Shown here: positions 43,952 to 52,536 of the stretch, piece by piece | Position numbering within the stretch: position 1 is the stretch's first letter | How the letters are laid out: each line of letters opens with the position of its first letter | From: Pedobacter duraquae | GTDB lineage: Bacteria > Bacteroidota > Bacteroidia > Sphingobacteriales > Sphingobacteriaceae | NCBI RefSeq assembly: GCF_004362245.1 | Contig: NZ_SNWM01000007.1 | Coordinates: 1 to 64,000 of the forward strand | DNA length: 64,000 nt | Direction of reading: 5' to 3' | The notes under the pieces: generated by a model | What the model was told of the DNA's origin: nothing | Seen by the model: only the letters and a program-made list of their open reading frames with translations | The model's database searches: none | Translations under genes and position numbers: made by a program

Positions 43952-44497
43952 TTAAACTGTTAAAGTCTCCTGACCTTTTTCCCAGTTGCAAGGGCAAAGT
44001 TCGTCAGTTTGCAAAGCATCAAGTACACGCAAAACTTCTTTTACGTTTCTACCAACGCTTAGATCATTTGCACTTACCCAACGTACAATACCTTGTGGAT
44101 CTACGATGATTGTTGCACGGTAAGCAATTTTTTCAGTTGGCTCTAAAATATCCAAAGCTTCAGCTAAAGATTTAGAAGTATCAGCAAGCATAGGAAATTT
44201 CAACCCACGAAGATCATCGTGGTTATGTCTCCATGCAAGGTGAACGTTTTCTGAATCTGTAGATGCACCAATCAATTTAGTATCACGGTCGCGGAACTCG
44301 CTGTAATTTGCATTAAATTCAGCAATCTCAGTTGGGCACACAAAAGTGAAATCTTTTGGCCACCAGAACATACAGGTCCACTCGTTATTATCATTGATCA
44401 TAGAATCAGAGTTGATTGTTTCAAACTCTTTGCCTTTCTCAATACTTACTACAGCTGTTTTCGAAAATGAAGGGAATTGTTGACCTAAGTTTATCAT
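43952..44497 (-). CDS. AhpC-type 2-Cys peroxiredoxin
   Basis: A 181-residue thioredoxin-fold peroxidase. The peroxidatic cysteine is Cys54 in PKDFTFVCPTEIAEF and the C-terminal DELCPCNWEKG supplies the resolving cysteine. It reduces hydrogen and organic peroxides. I chose ATG 44497 (MINLGQQFPSF); the frame is open upstream, but the -7 box lies in that stretch. The AhpD-like gene downstream is its likely reductant. The promoter is one of the best in the window, and OxyR, encoded at the left end, is a plausible activator (inference). Confidence 0.93.
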   Translation of the reverse strand: MINLGQQFPSFSKTAVVSIEKGKEFETINSDSMINDNNEWTCMFWWPKDFTFVCPTEIAEFNANYSEFRDRDTKLIGASTDSENVHLAWRHNHDDLRGLKFPMLADTSKSLAEALDILEPTEKIAYRATIIVDPQGIVRWVSANDLSVGRNVKEVLRVLDALQTDELCPCNWEKGQETLTV

Positions 44498-44518
44498 GTT
44501 TTTTATTTTTTTCTGCCG

Positions 44519-44549
44519 CAAAGGTACGCCTATACCGCCTCAATTACAA
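44519..44549 (-). promoter_or_regulatory. Promoter of the peroxiredoxin gene, TTG-N20-TACCTTTG
   Basis: On the minus strand the -7 box TACCTTTG (44519-44526) is preceded by TTG (44547-44549) at a spacing of 20 bases, the expected Bacteroidota -33/-7 layout. It is 21 bases before the ATG. Confidence 0.65.
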
Positions 44550-44632
44550 CCCTGCGCATGAAAATGATGATATCAATTGTTTATGGGCATATAGACTGAA
44601 TCTATACCACCCATAAACAAATTAGATTATAA

Positions 44633-47002
44633 CTATTGTTTATTCTTCAACGTTGTTTCGAATAATTTGAATATTCGCTTGTATTCATCGGTCCAGCTAC
44701 TCGGTTCAGTAAACCCATGGTCTTCTACAGGATACACAGCAAGTTCCCAGTTATTTTTACCAAGCTCAATCAGTCGTTGCGATAACCTCACAATATCCTG
44801 AAAATGTACATTTACATCTACCATACCGTGTGCCATCAGTAAATTTCCCTTTAAACCACTAGCAAAATTGATAGGCGAACTGCGTTGGTATGCAATCTCA
44901 TCATTGAAAGGCTCGTTAAGTATATTCGCTGTGTACCCATGGTTGTAATGCGCCCAGTCAGTAACAGACCTCAACCCTGCTCCACTAGCAAAAACTTCTG
45001 GTTCTTTAAACAGGCCCATCAGTGTAATGAAACCGCCATAAGACCCCCCGTATAAACCAACGTGTTTTGGATTAACACCGTATTTCTCAACGAGTAATTT
45101 AACGCCATCTACCTGGTCTGTGAGGTCTTTACCACCCATAAACCTATAAATACCTGTGCGGTGATCTCTACCATAGCCAGAACTTCCGGTGTAATCTATA
45201 TCAATTACCGTATAGCCATTGTCGGCCAAAAAGTTGTTAAACATATATTCTCTGGAATATTGGCTCCACCAATAGTGCACATTCTGGAGGTAGCCTGCTC
45301 CATGCACAAACACCACAGCCGGGTGGTTAGCATCAGGCGTTTTAGCAGGATATATTCGCGCGTAAACATCTGCTCCATATCGATTTTTGAAAGAAACCAT
45401 TTCCGGCTGACGCCATGCATACGATTTAAATTCTGCAGAAGTTGAATTTGTGATTTGAACCGCCTTCGCGCCTGGCTGATTTGGCTGCACATACAGTTCC
45501 CATGGCTTATCCATATAGGAATAATTGATCGCCAGCCATTTCTCATCAGGGGAAAGCGTGATCTCATTTCCGCCTTTCGTGGACGTGATCTGTACCGGCT
45601 CACCACCATCTACACTAAGCTTGTAGAAGTGGGTAATGCCAGGATGTTCTTTATTGGCCGTGAAATAAAAGGTTTTTTTATCTTTCGAAAGTTGAAGCGT
45701 TTGAACTTCCCATTTTCCAGATGTGAGTTGCTTTTTTTGTCCGCTTGCCATATTGGCAATATATAGATGGGAATAACCACTGGCTTCACTCTGATAATAT
45801 AGTCTGTTGTTATCTATCCAACCTACATTTCTGGAGCCAATGCCTGGTCCGCCAATCCAGGCCTCATCCCGTTGACGGTCTATGATCGTTAAGTTACCAG
45901 TTGCTGCATCCATTTTCAGGATCCAAAGGTCCTTGTTATCCAACGATTCTCCTACCACCACAGCTGTTGTGCCGTTTGCATTCCAAATTGCGTCAGAAAG
46001 CCTTATTTTGCGGTCTTCATTCTTCTTGGTTCGTTCAGCCAACTGTTTTGGGTAGTCTTTCAAATAGTCTGGCAGATCCTTAATACCGGGGATCTGCGCA
46101 ACATGTACTTTATACGAACTGTCCTTTTTATTATCATATACAAAGTTTTCATAAGAAGCCATAGCCTCACCTACTTTGGTCCGACCAGGAATATCCTCGG
46201 TATAACCTGATGCCGTTACATAATTGGGAACTACCGTACGTGTCGCTAACGCCGCTGGGGTTACCAGCTGATAAGTGATGTAACGCCCATCCGGACTCAC
46301 ACCAAGACCCGTTAACACTTTATCGTCTAAATAAATTGCCTTCATTGATTCTGCAGTGCCGCTCCTTGCAAACCGGCCGAAACGACCACCGCCACCTGTT
46401 TGGCGGACGGGGTTTTTGATGATATCGAACAACTGGCTTTGCTCTGTTTTAAGCCAGCTGTCTTGTTCAGAAACAGGCTTACGCTCTACCACTACCGGAC
46501 GCTTACCTCTAACAAAGTTACTTAACTGCACTAATTCATTGGTTTTCAGGTCAAGGCTAAATATATTGTCGCCCTTCTGAAAATACACATCCCCGTTAAA
46601 CAAGAAACCAGGATTGCTTTCCCTTTCTACAGTACGCATCAGCCTTTGTACCTTCTTTGTCTTAACATTGAGCAGATATACGTCGCCGTCCTTCTCCGCC
46701 ACACCCATAGTTTTATCTGCAGTAAAACGATAGATAGAGCCGATAGCTTTTTTTAACAGAGAGTCAGCAGACTTCTCATATTTCATTGTACCAACTTGCA
46801 ACGCATACAGGGGCTGTTCCTTTTTATTTTCGGGATTCCAGTTAAAAAACACCGTCTTACTATCGTCCGACCACCTGTAAGCCGAAGGCGCAACGCCAAT
46901 CCATTTCTGGTCGCGCATGATTTTCTCCACCGTTAGCGGAGCCAGCTGCTGCGCTTGTACTGCCGAAGCAGTTAATAAAAATAAACCTAATATTCTTTTC
47001 AT
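44633..47002 (-). CDS. S9-family prolyl oligopeptidase, DPP IV-like, secreted
   Basis: A 789-residue protein with a signal peptide (MKRILGLFLLTASAVQAQ), an N-terminal eight-bladed beta-propeller domain (about 30-500) and a C-terminal alpha/beta hydrolase. The nucleophile Ser is in LYGGSYGGFITLMG and the His in YPVEDHGFTEPSSW. It probably removes dipeptides or oligopeptides outside the cytoplasm. It begins exactly 1 base after the stop of the M14 carboxypeptidase gene, so the two peptidases and the upstream M14 relative form one operon. Confidence 0.93.
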   Translation of the reverse strand: MKRILGLFLLTASAVQAQQLAPLTVEKIMRDQKWIGVAPSAYRWSDDSKTVFFNWNPENKKEQPLYALQVGTMKYEKSADSLLKKAIGSIYRFTADKTMGVAEKDGDVYLLNVKTKKVQRLMRTVERESNPGFLFNGDVYFQKGDNIFSLDLKTNELVQLSNFVRGKRPVVVERKPVSEQDSWLKTEQSQLFDIIKNPVRQTGGGGRFGRFARSGTAESMKAIYLDDKVLTGLGVSPDGRYITYQLVTPAALATRTVVPNYVTASGYTEDIPGRTKVGEAMASYENFVYDNKKDSSYKVHVAQIPGIKDLPDYLKDYPKQLAERTKKNEDRKIRLSDAIWNANGTTAVVVGESLDNKDLWILKMDAATGNLTIIDRQRDEAWIGGPGIGSRNVGWIDNNRLYYQSEASGYSHLYIANMASGQKKQLTSGKWEVQTLQLSKDKKTFYFTANKEHPGITHFYKLSVDGGEPVQITSTKGGNEITLSPDEKWLAINYSYMDKPWELYVQPNQPGAKAVQITNSTSAEFKSYAWRQPEMVSFKNRYGADVYARIYPAKTPDANHPAVVFVHGAGYLQNVHYWWSQYSREYMFNNFLADNGYTVIDIDYTGSSGYGRDHRTGIYRFMGGKDLTDQVDGVKLLVEKYGVNPKHVGLYGGSYGGFITLMGLFKEPEVFASGAGLRSVTDWAHYNHGYTANILNEPFNDEIAYQRSSPINFASGLKGNLLMAHGMVDVNVHFQDIVRLSQRLIELGKNNWELAVYPVEDHGFTEPSSWTDEYKRIFKLFETTLKNKQ

Positions 47003-48730
47003 TTAATTTGTTTTTGAGGCTTCGCCTCCTTTTTTACTCGATACTTGCACAGTGTATTTTGCACCACCCTGGACCACCCAGCGTACGGTAACAAAGCCAT
47101 TCCCCGGGATGTTCGCGACCTTAATATGTGCAGCGTCGTTAGCTTGTTCTCTAGTGATGTTCAGATCCCTGTTTTCTACAATCATACCGGCGATTACTTT
47201 TCCTCCCGACAAGCTGATCACATCTGGGATCTCAATGTTGTTCTTTAAATCCTGACTAGAGTGCGTTGGAATCATGCGGTCGTTAGATACAATCGCAGTT
47301 ACCTGATTTAAGCCCGAACCCAGATCTTTAACCTCAATTTCTCCGACGGCAAGATTTGGCGTATTGTATGCATGGTAAACGCTGAATGACATATTGCGGT
47401 GTGCATCACTTTCCAGCAGGAAGCCGGGATGCAAACGGGTGTAGGTTTTCTTGAAACCGCCAATCTCAATATCACCGTACTGAGGGTGTTTAAATGGATG
47501 CCAATCGACAAATGCATCCTTCATCAATAAATCACGGTCAAACTTGTAGGTTTGGGATTGTCCATCCTCGTTTGGCTTATTGTACATGGAATAATCTGTC
47601 CAAAGCTCATTGGAGAATGTGTAGATTCCACGCCCCCCATAGAACCAATCAAGTTCTCCCCCAAATACAGAATAAAGATCTTTGTATACTACCAGATAAC
47701 GATAACCAGGAAGCATTTCTTCTCCCTTTTTTCCTAACGCATCGTATACCCGAACATCTTGTGCATTGTAGGTATCAATATCTTCCATCGCACCTGGCCC
47801 CCTCAGGATCTGACCACCATTGTTGTGGTAAGATTGTGCCGCAGCAATGTTTGGATGCTTCATCACGAAATCAGAAACTGCTCTGTTCTCAGGAATTGAA
47901 AAAGGATATTTGTAAGCGCCGCCTTGAATATAGTTTGGTTGCCAGTTCCATCCCCAGTCTCTGTTAGGATCATATGCCCCTTCACCGTCTTCATTAACAA
48001 ATCCATCACCATCGTTATCAATACCTTCAGATCCAAGCAATTCATATTCGCCCTTTTCTTCAGGACCAACCAAAATCATGCGTCTTGGATCTGTAGGATC
48101 TGCTTTAAATTTACCTGTTGCACTTTTTCTACGCATCATTACGATATGTCCATCTCCATCTAAGTCATCAAATCCATCTTCATTCACCTTTCCATCGCGG
48201 TCATTATCAATAGGAATTAATCCTGTTCTTGGTGAATGAGCAGTGTTTGGTGAATGAATGAAGCTATCCCTAGCATCAGGATTAATGGTCGGCGCAATGT
48301 AAAAGGTCTTCTCCGATAGCAGAGACTGGATACTTTTGTTACCCTGCGCAAACATTTCCGTTAGATACCACGCGGTGTACATCGCAAACTCGCTACCTTG
48401 GATCTCATTGGAGTGGATGTTACCATCGATATACATAGCCGGTTTTTTATCAGCCTTCCCAACTTTTGAATTGGTTATTGTCATTACCCAAAGATCCTTA
48501 CCCAGGTACGACTTGCCCATAGACTCAAGCTTAACAAGATCCGGGTGTGCCTGGGCAATTTTTTTAACCATATCTGTCAAACCTGCATAATCGTAATAGC
48601 GGTTCCAGCTTATTGGTACTTTGGGGTTAAATGGACTGCCTACGGCAGCAATAACGTTTTCTGGTTTTTGTGCGTTAACCAGTTGCCCACACAACACGAG
48701 GGCTGTAAATAGAATATATTTAATCTTCAT
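47003..48730 (-). CDS. M14-family zinc carboxypeptidase, secreted, with Ca-binding-like insert
   Basis: A 575-residue protein with a signal peptide (MKIKYILFTALVLCGQLVNAQ). The M14 active site is complete: His106 and Glu109 (DGNIHSNEIQG), His302 (QSYHNNGGQ), substrate Arg257 (DPNRDWGWNW) and catalytic Glu375 (YTFSNELW). Two acidic loops, DNDRDGKVNEDG at 175-186 with DLDGDG at 189-194, and DNDGDGFVNEDG at 238-249, look like EF-hand/thrombospondin-type calcium sites inserted in the peptidase domain. I chose ATG 48730 because the signal peptide begins there. It lies 10 bases after the paralogue's stop. Confidence 0.92.
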   Translation of the reverse strand: MKIKYILFTALVLCGQLVNAQKPENVIAAVGSPFNPKVPISWNRYYDYAGLTDMVKKIAQAHPDLVKLESMGKSYLGKDLWVMTITNSKVGKADKKPAMYIDGNIHSNEIQGSEFAMYTAWYLTEMFAQGNKSIQSLLSEKTFYIAPTINPDARDSFIHSPNTAHSPRTGLIPIDNDRDGKVNEDGFDDLDGDGHIVMMRRKSATGKFKADPTDPRRMILVGPEEKGEYELLGSEGIDNDGDGFVNEDGEGAYDPNRDWGWNWQPNYIQGGAYKYPFSIPENRAVSDFVMKHPNIAAAQSYHNNGGQILRGPGAMEDIDTYNAQDVRVYDALGKKGEEMLPGYRYLVVYKDLYSVFGGELDWFYGGRGIYTFSNELWTDYSMYNKPNEDGQSQTYKFDRDLLMKDAFVDWHPFKHPQYGDIEIGGFKKTYTRLHPGFLLESDAHRNMSFSVYHAYNTPNLAVGEIEVKDLGSGLNQVTAIVSNDRMIPTHSSQDLKNNIEIPDVISLSGGKVIAGMIVENRDLNITREQANDAAHIKVANIPGNGFVTVRWVVQGGAKYTVQVSSKKGGEASKTN

Positions 48731-48740
48731 GTCTGTTTGC

Positions 48741-50381
48741 TTAGAGGGTGAGGTCAACTGTCTTATTTCCTGAAGAAGGGCTGCCTGCATAAACTGCAAC
48801 TTTGCCGCTTCCTTTAATTAACCAGGTCAGCTCGGTGAAATCCCTTCCCGGGATCGCATCGAGTGTCTGATACTGCCTGCCGCTAACTACTGACTGGCCG
48901 CTGGCAAGCGTCATTCTTACAGAAATCTTTTTCAGAAAATAGCTCTTTTCTCCAACCTTAGTCAGGGTAGGCAGGATACCAGCGTTCATCACTTTCATCG
49001 TTATACGCGTCAAGCCTTCTCCTAACTTGTCCGTTTTTACACCAACCAGATCGATGGATGGCGCCATAGCTGATAATGCCAGAATGAAGTTGGTATGCTT
49101 GCTCACAATTGGATCCACCAACTTATAAGGTGGATTAATCAGTACATAGGGATCAAGTCCTCCTACTTCAACAGTTTGGCCTGGGAAATCCGGATGATTT
49201 ACAGCCTTCCACTCGGTAAAGGTGTTGGTTATTCCCTGTGTTGCTGCCCAACGCAAATAAGCAGGGACGGCATCCTCAACGCTAAATGCTTTTTCTTTCT
49301 TGGTTGTGTCTGGGCGAGCCTTAGGAACCCACCATCCCGGTGTACTAAAACTTAAGCGACCATAGTGAAAATATCCCCATTGCGAGAAGTCTCCACTTTC
49401 CGGAGTAACTTTTGGAGCATCTTTGGTACCTGTAATTTTATTGTATTTCTCAGAAACCAGCGCATTCGCCTTAACATCCTGATCATACCATCCGGTAATG
49501 ATTCTTTTGCTTATACCCATTGGATTAAAAACAACTGGCGTAGATAAGTTATTAGCCGGACCAAAACTGACAAGTGCGTAAACATTGGACGCGTCAAAAA
49601 GAAAGTCAAAAAGCGCTCTGTTTTCTTTTTCAGATACCGCATACTCCCCGGCCCCGGCAACGAAATTTTTAAAGTTATAACTGGAATTTCTGTTAAAGCT
49701 GATCCCGCCGTCGCCATCTTCATTAAATGCCCCGTCTTTGTCGTTGTCGATTCCTTCACGAAGGAGTTTGTATTTTCCCGTTTCTCCTTTTGCTGCATCG
49801 GCAAGCACCAGGGATCGGTTGTCATCAGGATTCAACTTATATGTGCCTGTAGGATCAAGTACGCGCATCGAGGTGATTTTTCCGTTTCCATCAAGATCGT
49901 CATACCCATCTTCATTAACTTTTCCATCCCTGTCATCGTCTGTGGGTGTACCGTTCCCGCTGCGCTCATACTTAATTTTACCAAAATATTGCTCCGTGGC
50001 ATCAGGGCTCATGTTTGGAAAGACATAGTAAGTCTGCGCAGTCAGAATCTTTTTCAAACTGTCGGCAGGTAGCGCCATCAACTTCTCAGCAAAACCGAGA
50101 GCCATTTCAACACCTAACAGATGCTTGCCATCCACACCACCAACAACAGCGATAGCTGGCTTCATCTGGGTGTCCCCGGTGCCCAGCGTAAGCATCCAGA
50201 CATCTTTGCCTGTCACAGTTTTAGTAAGTACTTTTGCTTTTAGGTATTGTGGAAATTTCTTTGCCAGGGCATCCACCCGCCCGGTTAATTGTGCATTTGT
50301 GCTATAGTCTGTTTGCGACTGGGCAAAGCCGGTACCGGCCAGACAAAGCATAAAGAGATTTAGGAGGTAAAGTTTCTTCAT
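48741..50381 (-). CDS. M14-like pseudo-carboxypeptidase, secreted
   Basis: A 546-residue paralogue of the next gene, with signal peptide (MKKLYLLNLFMLCLAGTGFAQ) and the same acidic loops (DDDRDGKVNEDG at about 148-159, DNDKDGAFNEDG at 212-223). The catalytic set is gone: the His/Glu pair is Asp84/His87 (GGVDGKHLLGVE), the third His is Gly274 (VSFGPANN) and the catalytic Glu is Pro in LSFSTPGWW. It is therefore likely non-enzymatic, perhaps a binding partner of its active paralogue. The operon begins here. A C-terminal beta domain (about 420-546) is shared with the active protein. Confidence 0.88.
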   Translation of the reverse strand: MKKLYLLNLFMLCLAGTGFAQSQTDYSTNAQLTGRVDALAKKFPQYLKAKVLTKTVTGKDVWMLTLGTGDTQMKPAIAVVGGVDGKHLLGVEMALGFAEKLMALPADSLKKILTAQTYYVFPNMSPDATEQYFGKIKYERSGNGTPTDDDRDGKVNEDGYDDLDGNGKITSMRVLDPTGTYKLNPDDNRSLVLADAAKGETGKYKLLREGIDNDKDGAFNEDGDGGISFNRNSSYNFKNFVAGAGEYAVSEKENRALFDFLFDASNVYALVSFGPANNLSTPVVFNPMGISKRIITGWYDQDVKANALVSEKYNKITGTKDAPKVTPESGDFSQWGYFHYGRLSFSTPGWWVPKARPDTTKKEKAFSVEDAVPAYLRWAATQGITNTFTEWKAVNHPDFPGQTVEVGGLDPYVLINPPYKLVDPIVSKHTNFILALSAMAPSIDLVGVKTDKLGEGLTRITMKVMNAGILPTLTKVGEKSYFLKKISVRMTLASGQSVVSGRQYQTLDAIPGRDFTELTWLIKGSGKVAVYAGSPSSGNKTVDLTL

Positions 50382-50482
50382 GTTAATTTAGGTTATGCCT
50401 GCAATTTATAAAAAAAACAAAGGCATAATCTAAAGTAAAACAAGGTTTTACAAATGTTACAGTGTGTCTGTGCATCAGTATA

Positions 50483-51613
50483 TCAGCGTGTTATCCTACC
50501 AGACTTATCTGTTCCAACATCAGCCGGTTTCAGATAGGCATTCACCAGGATACTAAAAGCTGTTCTCGATATCGGTTTTGTGTAATCTAGTGGGCCTTCA
50601 AGTTTAAAATCAATGTCCCATCTTTTTTCCAGGACCATACGGACGGCATCTTCAGATTTGTTACCCACATAACACACCAATGCAATAGTTTTAGCCAGAG
50701 TCATGGTACCGGCCCCATTATCGTCAAACCAGATTTGGGCTTTATAAAAAAGATCCTTTAGGGGTTGTTTCACCTCTTCTATCTGGACTGGCTGGCGGGG
50801 CTTAAAAAATAGATTTCCATCCTGAACCACTGGCTTTAGTACACCCATTAGTGTTAAGTTTTGGACTGCCCGCCAGGTGCTATCACTCGGACTGACATCT
50901 GTCAATGGCACCAATGCCATTTTGAAACCTAGCAACTCACCCTGAATCCTTTTAACATTCGACAGACTGGTTTTAGTTTTAAAAAATGCAGCATATGCCG
51001 CAATAGCTCCAGCGGCCTGAGCGGCTTGTATTTCTGTAAAGGGGACATATACCGCATTTTCCTTTTCAGGACTGAGAAAATCTCGCAGCGTAAAAAATGT
51101 CGCTGTTGTTTTTTTGCCGGAATAGTAAATTCCAGAGCCCAAACTTGTCCGATATTCCATTGCGGTATAATCAATTGGCAAAGGCTGATTTAGAGATGGA
51201 GTACTGCTAACAGCGACTTTCGCCCTGAGATCTCTTCCATCTGCCAATCTAACTTTCCAGCCACTTCCGGAAGATAATAGCATAAAGGGTTCCTGGACCT
51301 GAATCAGGCTGAGGTTTTTTGTAGAGTCGAGCCACTTTTCAATAATATAATCTGTCTGTGCTGTAGTCGCAGTGCCTTTCGTTTTTTTTAACAGTTCAGC
51401 AGCGATTCCCGAAGGGAGATTGACATCGAGCTGGCCGACAGGAAAATTCCCTGGGCTATATAAAAATATGGTTTTTACTGCCGAGGAGGCAGACTGTAAT
51501 GCTGCAGCCCAGTTTTCCCTTCCGGTAACCAGTACATCGGTTTTTATTTTCTGTGCTTTCAGGCCTAAAAAGCCAAAGATACAGATCAGCAAAAGCAGAC
51601 TCTTTTTTATCAT
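50483..51613 (-). CDS. Degenerate FAD-dependent-oxidoreductase-like secreted protein
   Basis: A 376-residue protein with a signal peptide (MIKKSLLLLICIFGFLGLKAQ). The next residues, KIKTDVLVTGRENWAAALQSASSAVKT in two parts, align with the start of secreted FAD_oxidored proteins (DVLVIGGGxxGVAAA) but lack the GxGxxG glycines, so FAD binding by this site is unlikely. The C-terminal QAAGAIAAYAAFFK segment matches the usual AGxAAA helix of that family, while the middle part is much shortened. A -7 box (minus strand 51632-51639) precedes the ATG. It is separated from the M14 operon by 101 bases. Function unknown. Confidence 0.65.
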   Translation of the reverse strand: MIKKSLLLLICIFGFLGLKAQKIKTDVLVTGRENWAAALQSASSAVKTIFLYSPGNFPVGQLDVNLPSGIAAELLKKTKGTATTAQTDYIIEKWLDSTKNLSLIQVQEPFMLLSSGSGWKVRLADGRDLRAKVAVSSTPSLNQPLPIDYTAMEYRTSLGSGIYYSGKKTTATFFTLRDFLSPEKENAVYVPFTEIQAAQAAGAIAAYAAFFKTKTSLSNVKRIQGELLGFKMALVPLTDVSPSDSTWRAVQNLTLMGVLKPVVQDGNLFFKPRQPVQIEEVKQPLKDLFYKAQIWFDDNGAGTMTLAKTIALVCYVGNKSEDAVRMVLEKRWDIDFKLEGPLDYTKPISRTAFSILVNAYLKPADVGTDKSGRITR

Positions 51614-51631
51614 TTGTGTACCCCTAAAACA

Positions 51632-51639
51632 CAAATTTA
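51632..51639 (-). promoter_or_regulatory. -7 box TAAATTTG overlapping the dioxygenase stop codon
   Basis: The minus-strand TAAATTTG matches TAnnTTTG; its first three bases are the TAA stop of the upstream dioxygenase gene. It lies 18 bases before the ATG at 51613. Confidence 0.5.
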
Positions 51640-52464
51640 GCCAATTTTTACCGATGTCATGGTAAGTGAGCCTCCAATTGCTTTGTCATTAAAAATAGAA
51701 ACTTGCTCATGATCTTGTTTCAGCCCCAACGTGTACATCAGGGGAAGGTAATGCTCTGGTGTGGGTATAGCGAGCATAGCCTCTTTACCAAGATTTTGGT
51801 AACGCATCAATGGTTGATAATCACCATCAAGAATTAAGCGCTTAAATGTATCATTCATCTGTAAAGCCCAGTCATAACCACCTCCATTTATCATTTCCCA
51901 ACTGATCATACGTAAGTTATGCACCATATTTCCACTGCCCAAGATAAGCACGCCCTGCTTACGCAACTGGTATAATTCCCTAGCCAGTTCGTAATGCGCC
52001 CTGCCGTCTTTGGTATAATCAATGCTGAGTTGCAGCACGGGGATGTTGGCATCAGGATACATGTGCCTTACAACCGTCCATGCACCATGATCAAGGCCCC
52101 AGTCGTGATGATCGGGTGTAATAATCGTATCCTGAACAATTCTTACTGTTTCGGCAGCAAGGGCCGGACTCCCCGGAGCTGGATAAACAACATCAAATAA
52201 CTCCTGCGGAAAGCCCCCGAAATCATGTATAGTTTCAGGAAAATCCATAGCCGTAATAAAAGTCCCTTTTGTAAACCAATGGGCAGACACAACAAGAACT
52301 GCAGAAGGAAGGGGAATATCTCGTGCTATGGCCGCCCATTGCCGACTAAATTCATTATCTTCAATACCATTCATTGGGGAACCATGCCCGATAAAAAGTG
52401 CTGGCATAACTGTCCCTGTTACAGGATTTAACGGTATTTGCTGAAATTGTGATCTTAAAGACAT
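51637..52464 (-). CDS. DODA-type extradiol dioxygenase (YgiD family)
   Basis: A 275-residue enzyme of the class III extradiol ring-cleavage superfamily. Metal-binding His residues lie in ALFIGHGSPMNGI, VVSAHWFTKG and GNMVHNLRMIS, the pattern of 4,5-DOPA dioxygenase extradiol. It probably uses zinc or iron; the physiological substrate in bacteria is unclear. Length fits the family. The last codon forms part of the next gene's promoter box. It has no evident operon partner. Confidence 0.88.
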   Translation of the reverse strand: MSLRSQFQQIPLNPVTGTVMPALFIGHGSPMNGIEDNEFSRQWAAIARDIPLPSAVLVVSAHWFTKGTFITAMDFPETIHDFGGFPQELFDVVYPAPGSPALAAETVRIVQDTIITPDHHDWGLDHGAWTVVRHMYPDANIPVLQLSIDYTKDGRAHYELARELYQLRKQGVLILGSGNMVHNLRMISWEMINGGGYDWALQMNDTFKRLILDGDYQPLMRYQNLGKEAMLAIPTPEHYLPLMYTLGLKQDHEQVSIFNDKAIGGSLTMTSVKIG

Positions 52465-52536
52465 CGTAACTTAATTTAATCATCAAATTTAGCGATAACC
52501 TCCCTTTCAAAAGCTTGACATAAGGTAAGAAATAAG

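Noticed and set aside
50391-50430. Inverted repeat GGTTATGCCT...AGGCATAATC in the leader of the M14-like operon
   Set aside because: The stem has about ten pairs with a wobble and a 20-nt A-rich spacer, and no promoter box overlaps it. It could be chance in AT-rich DNA.
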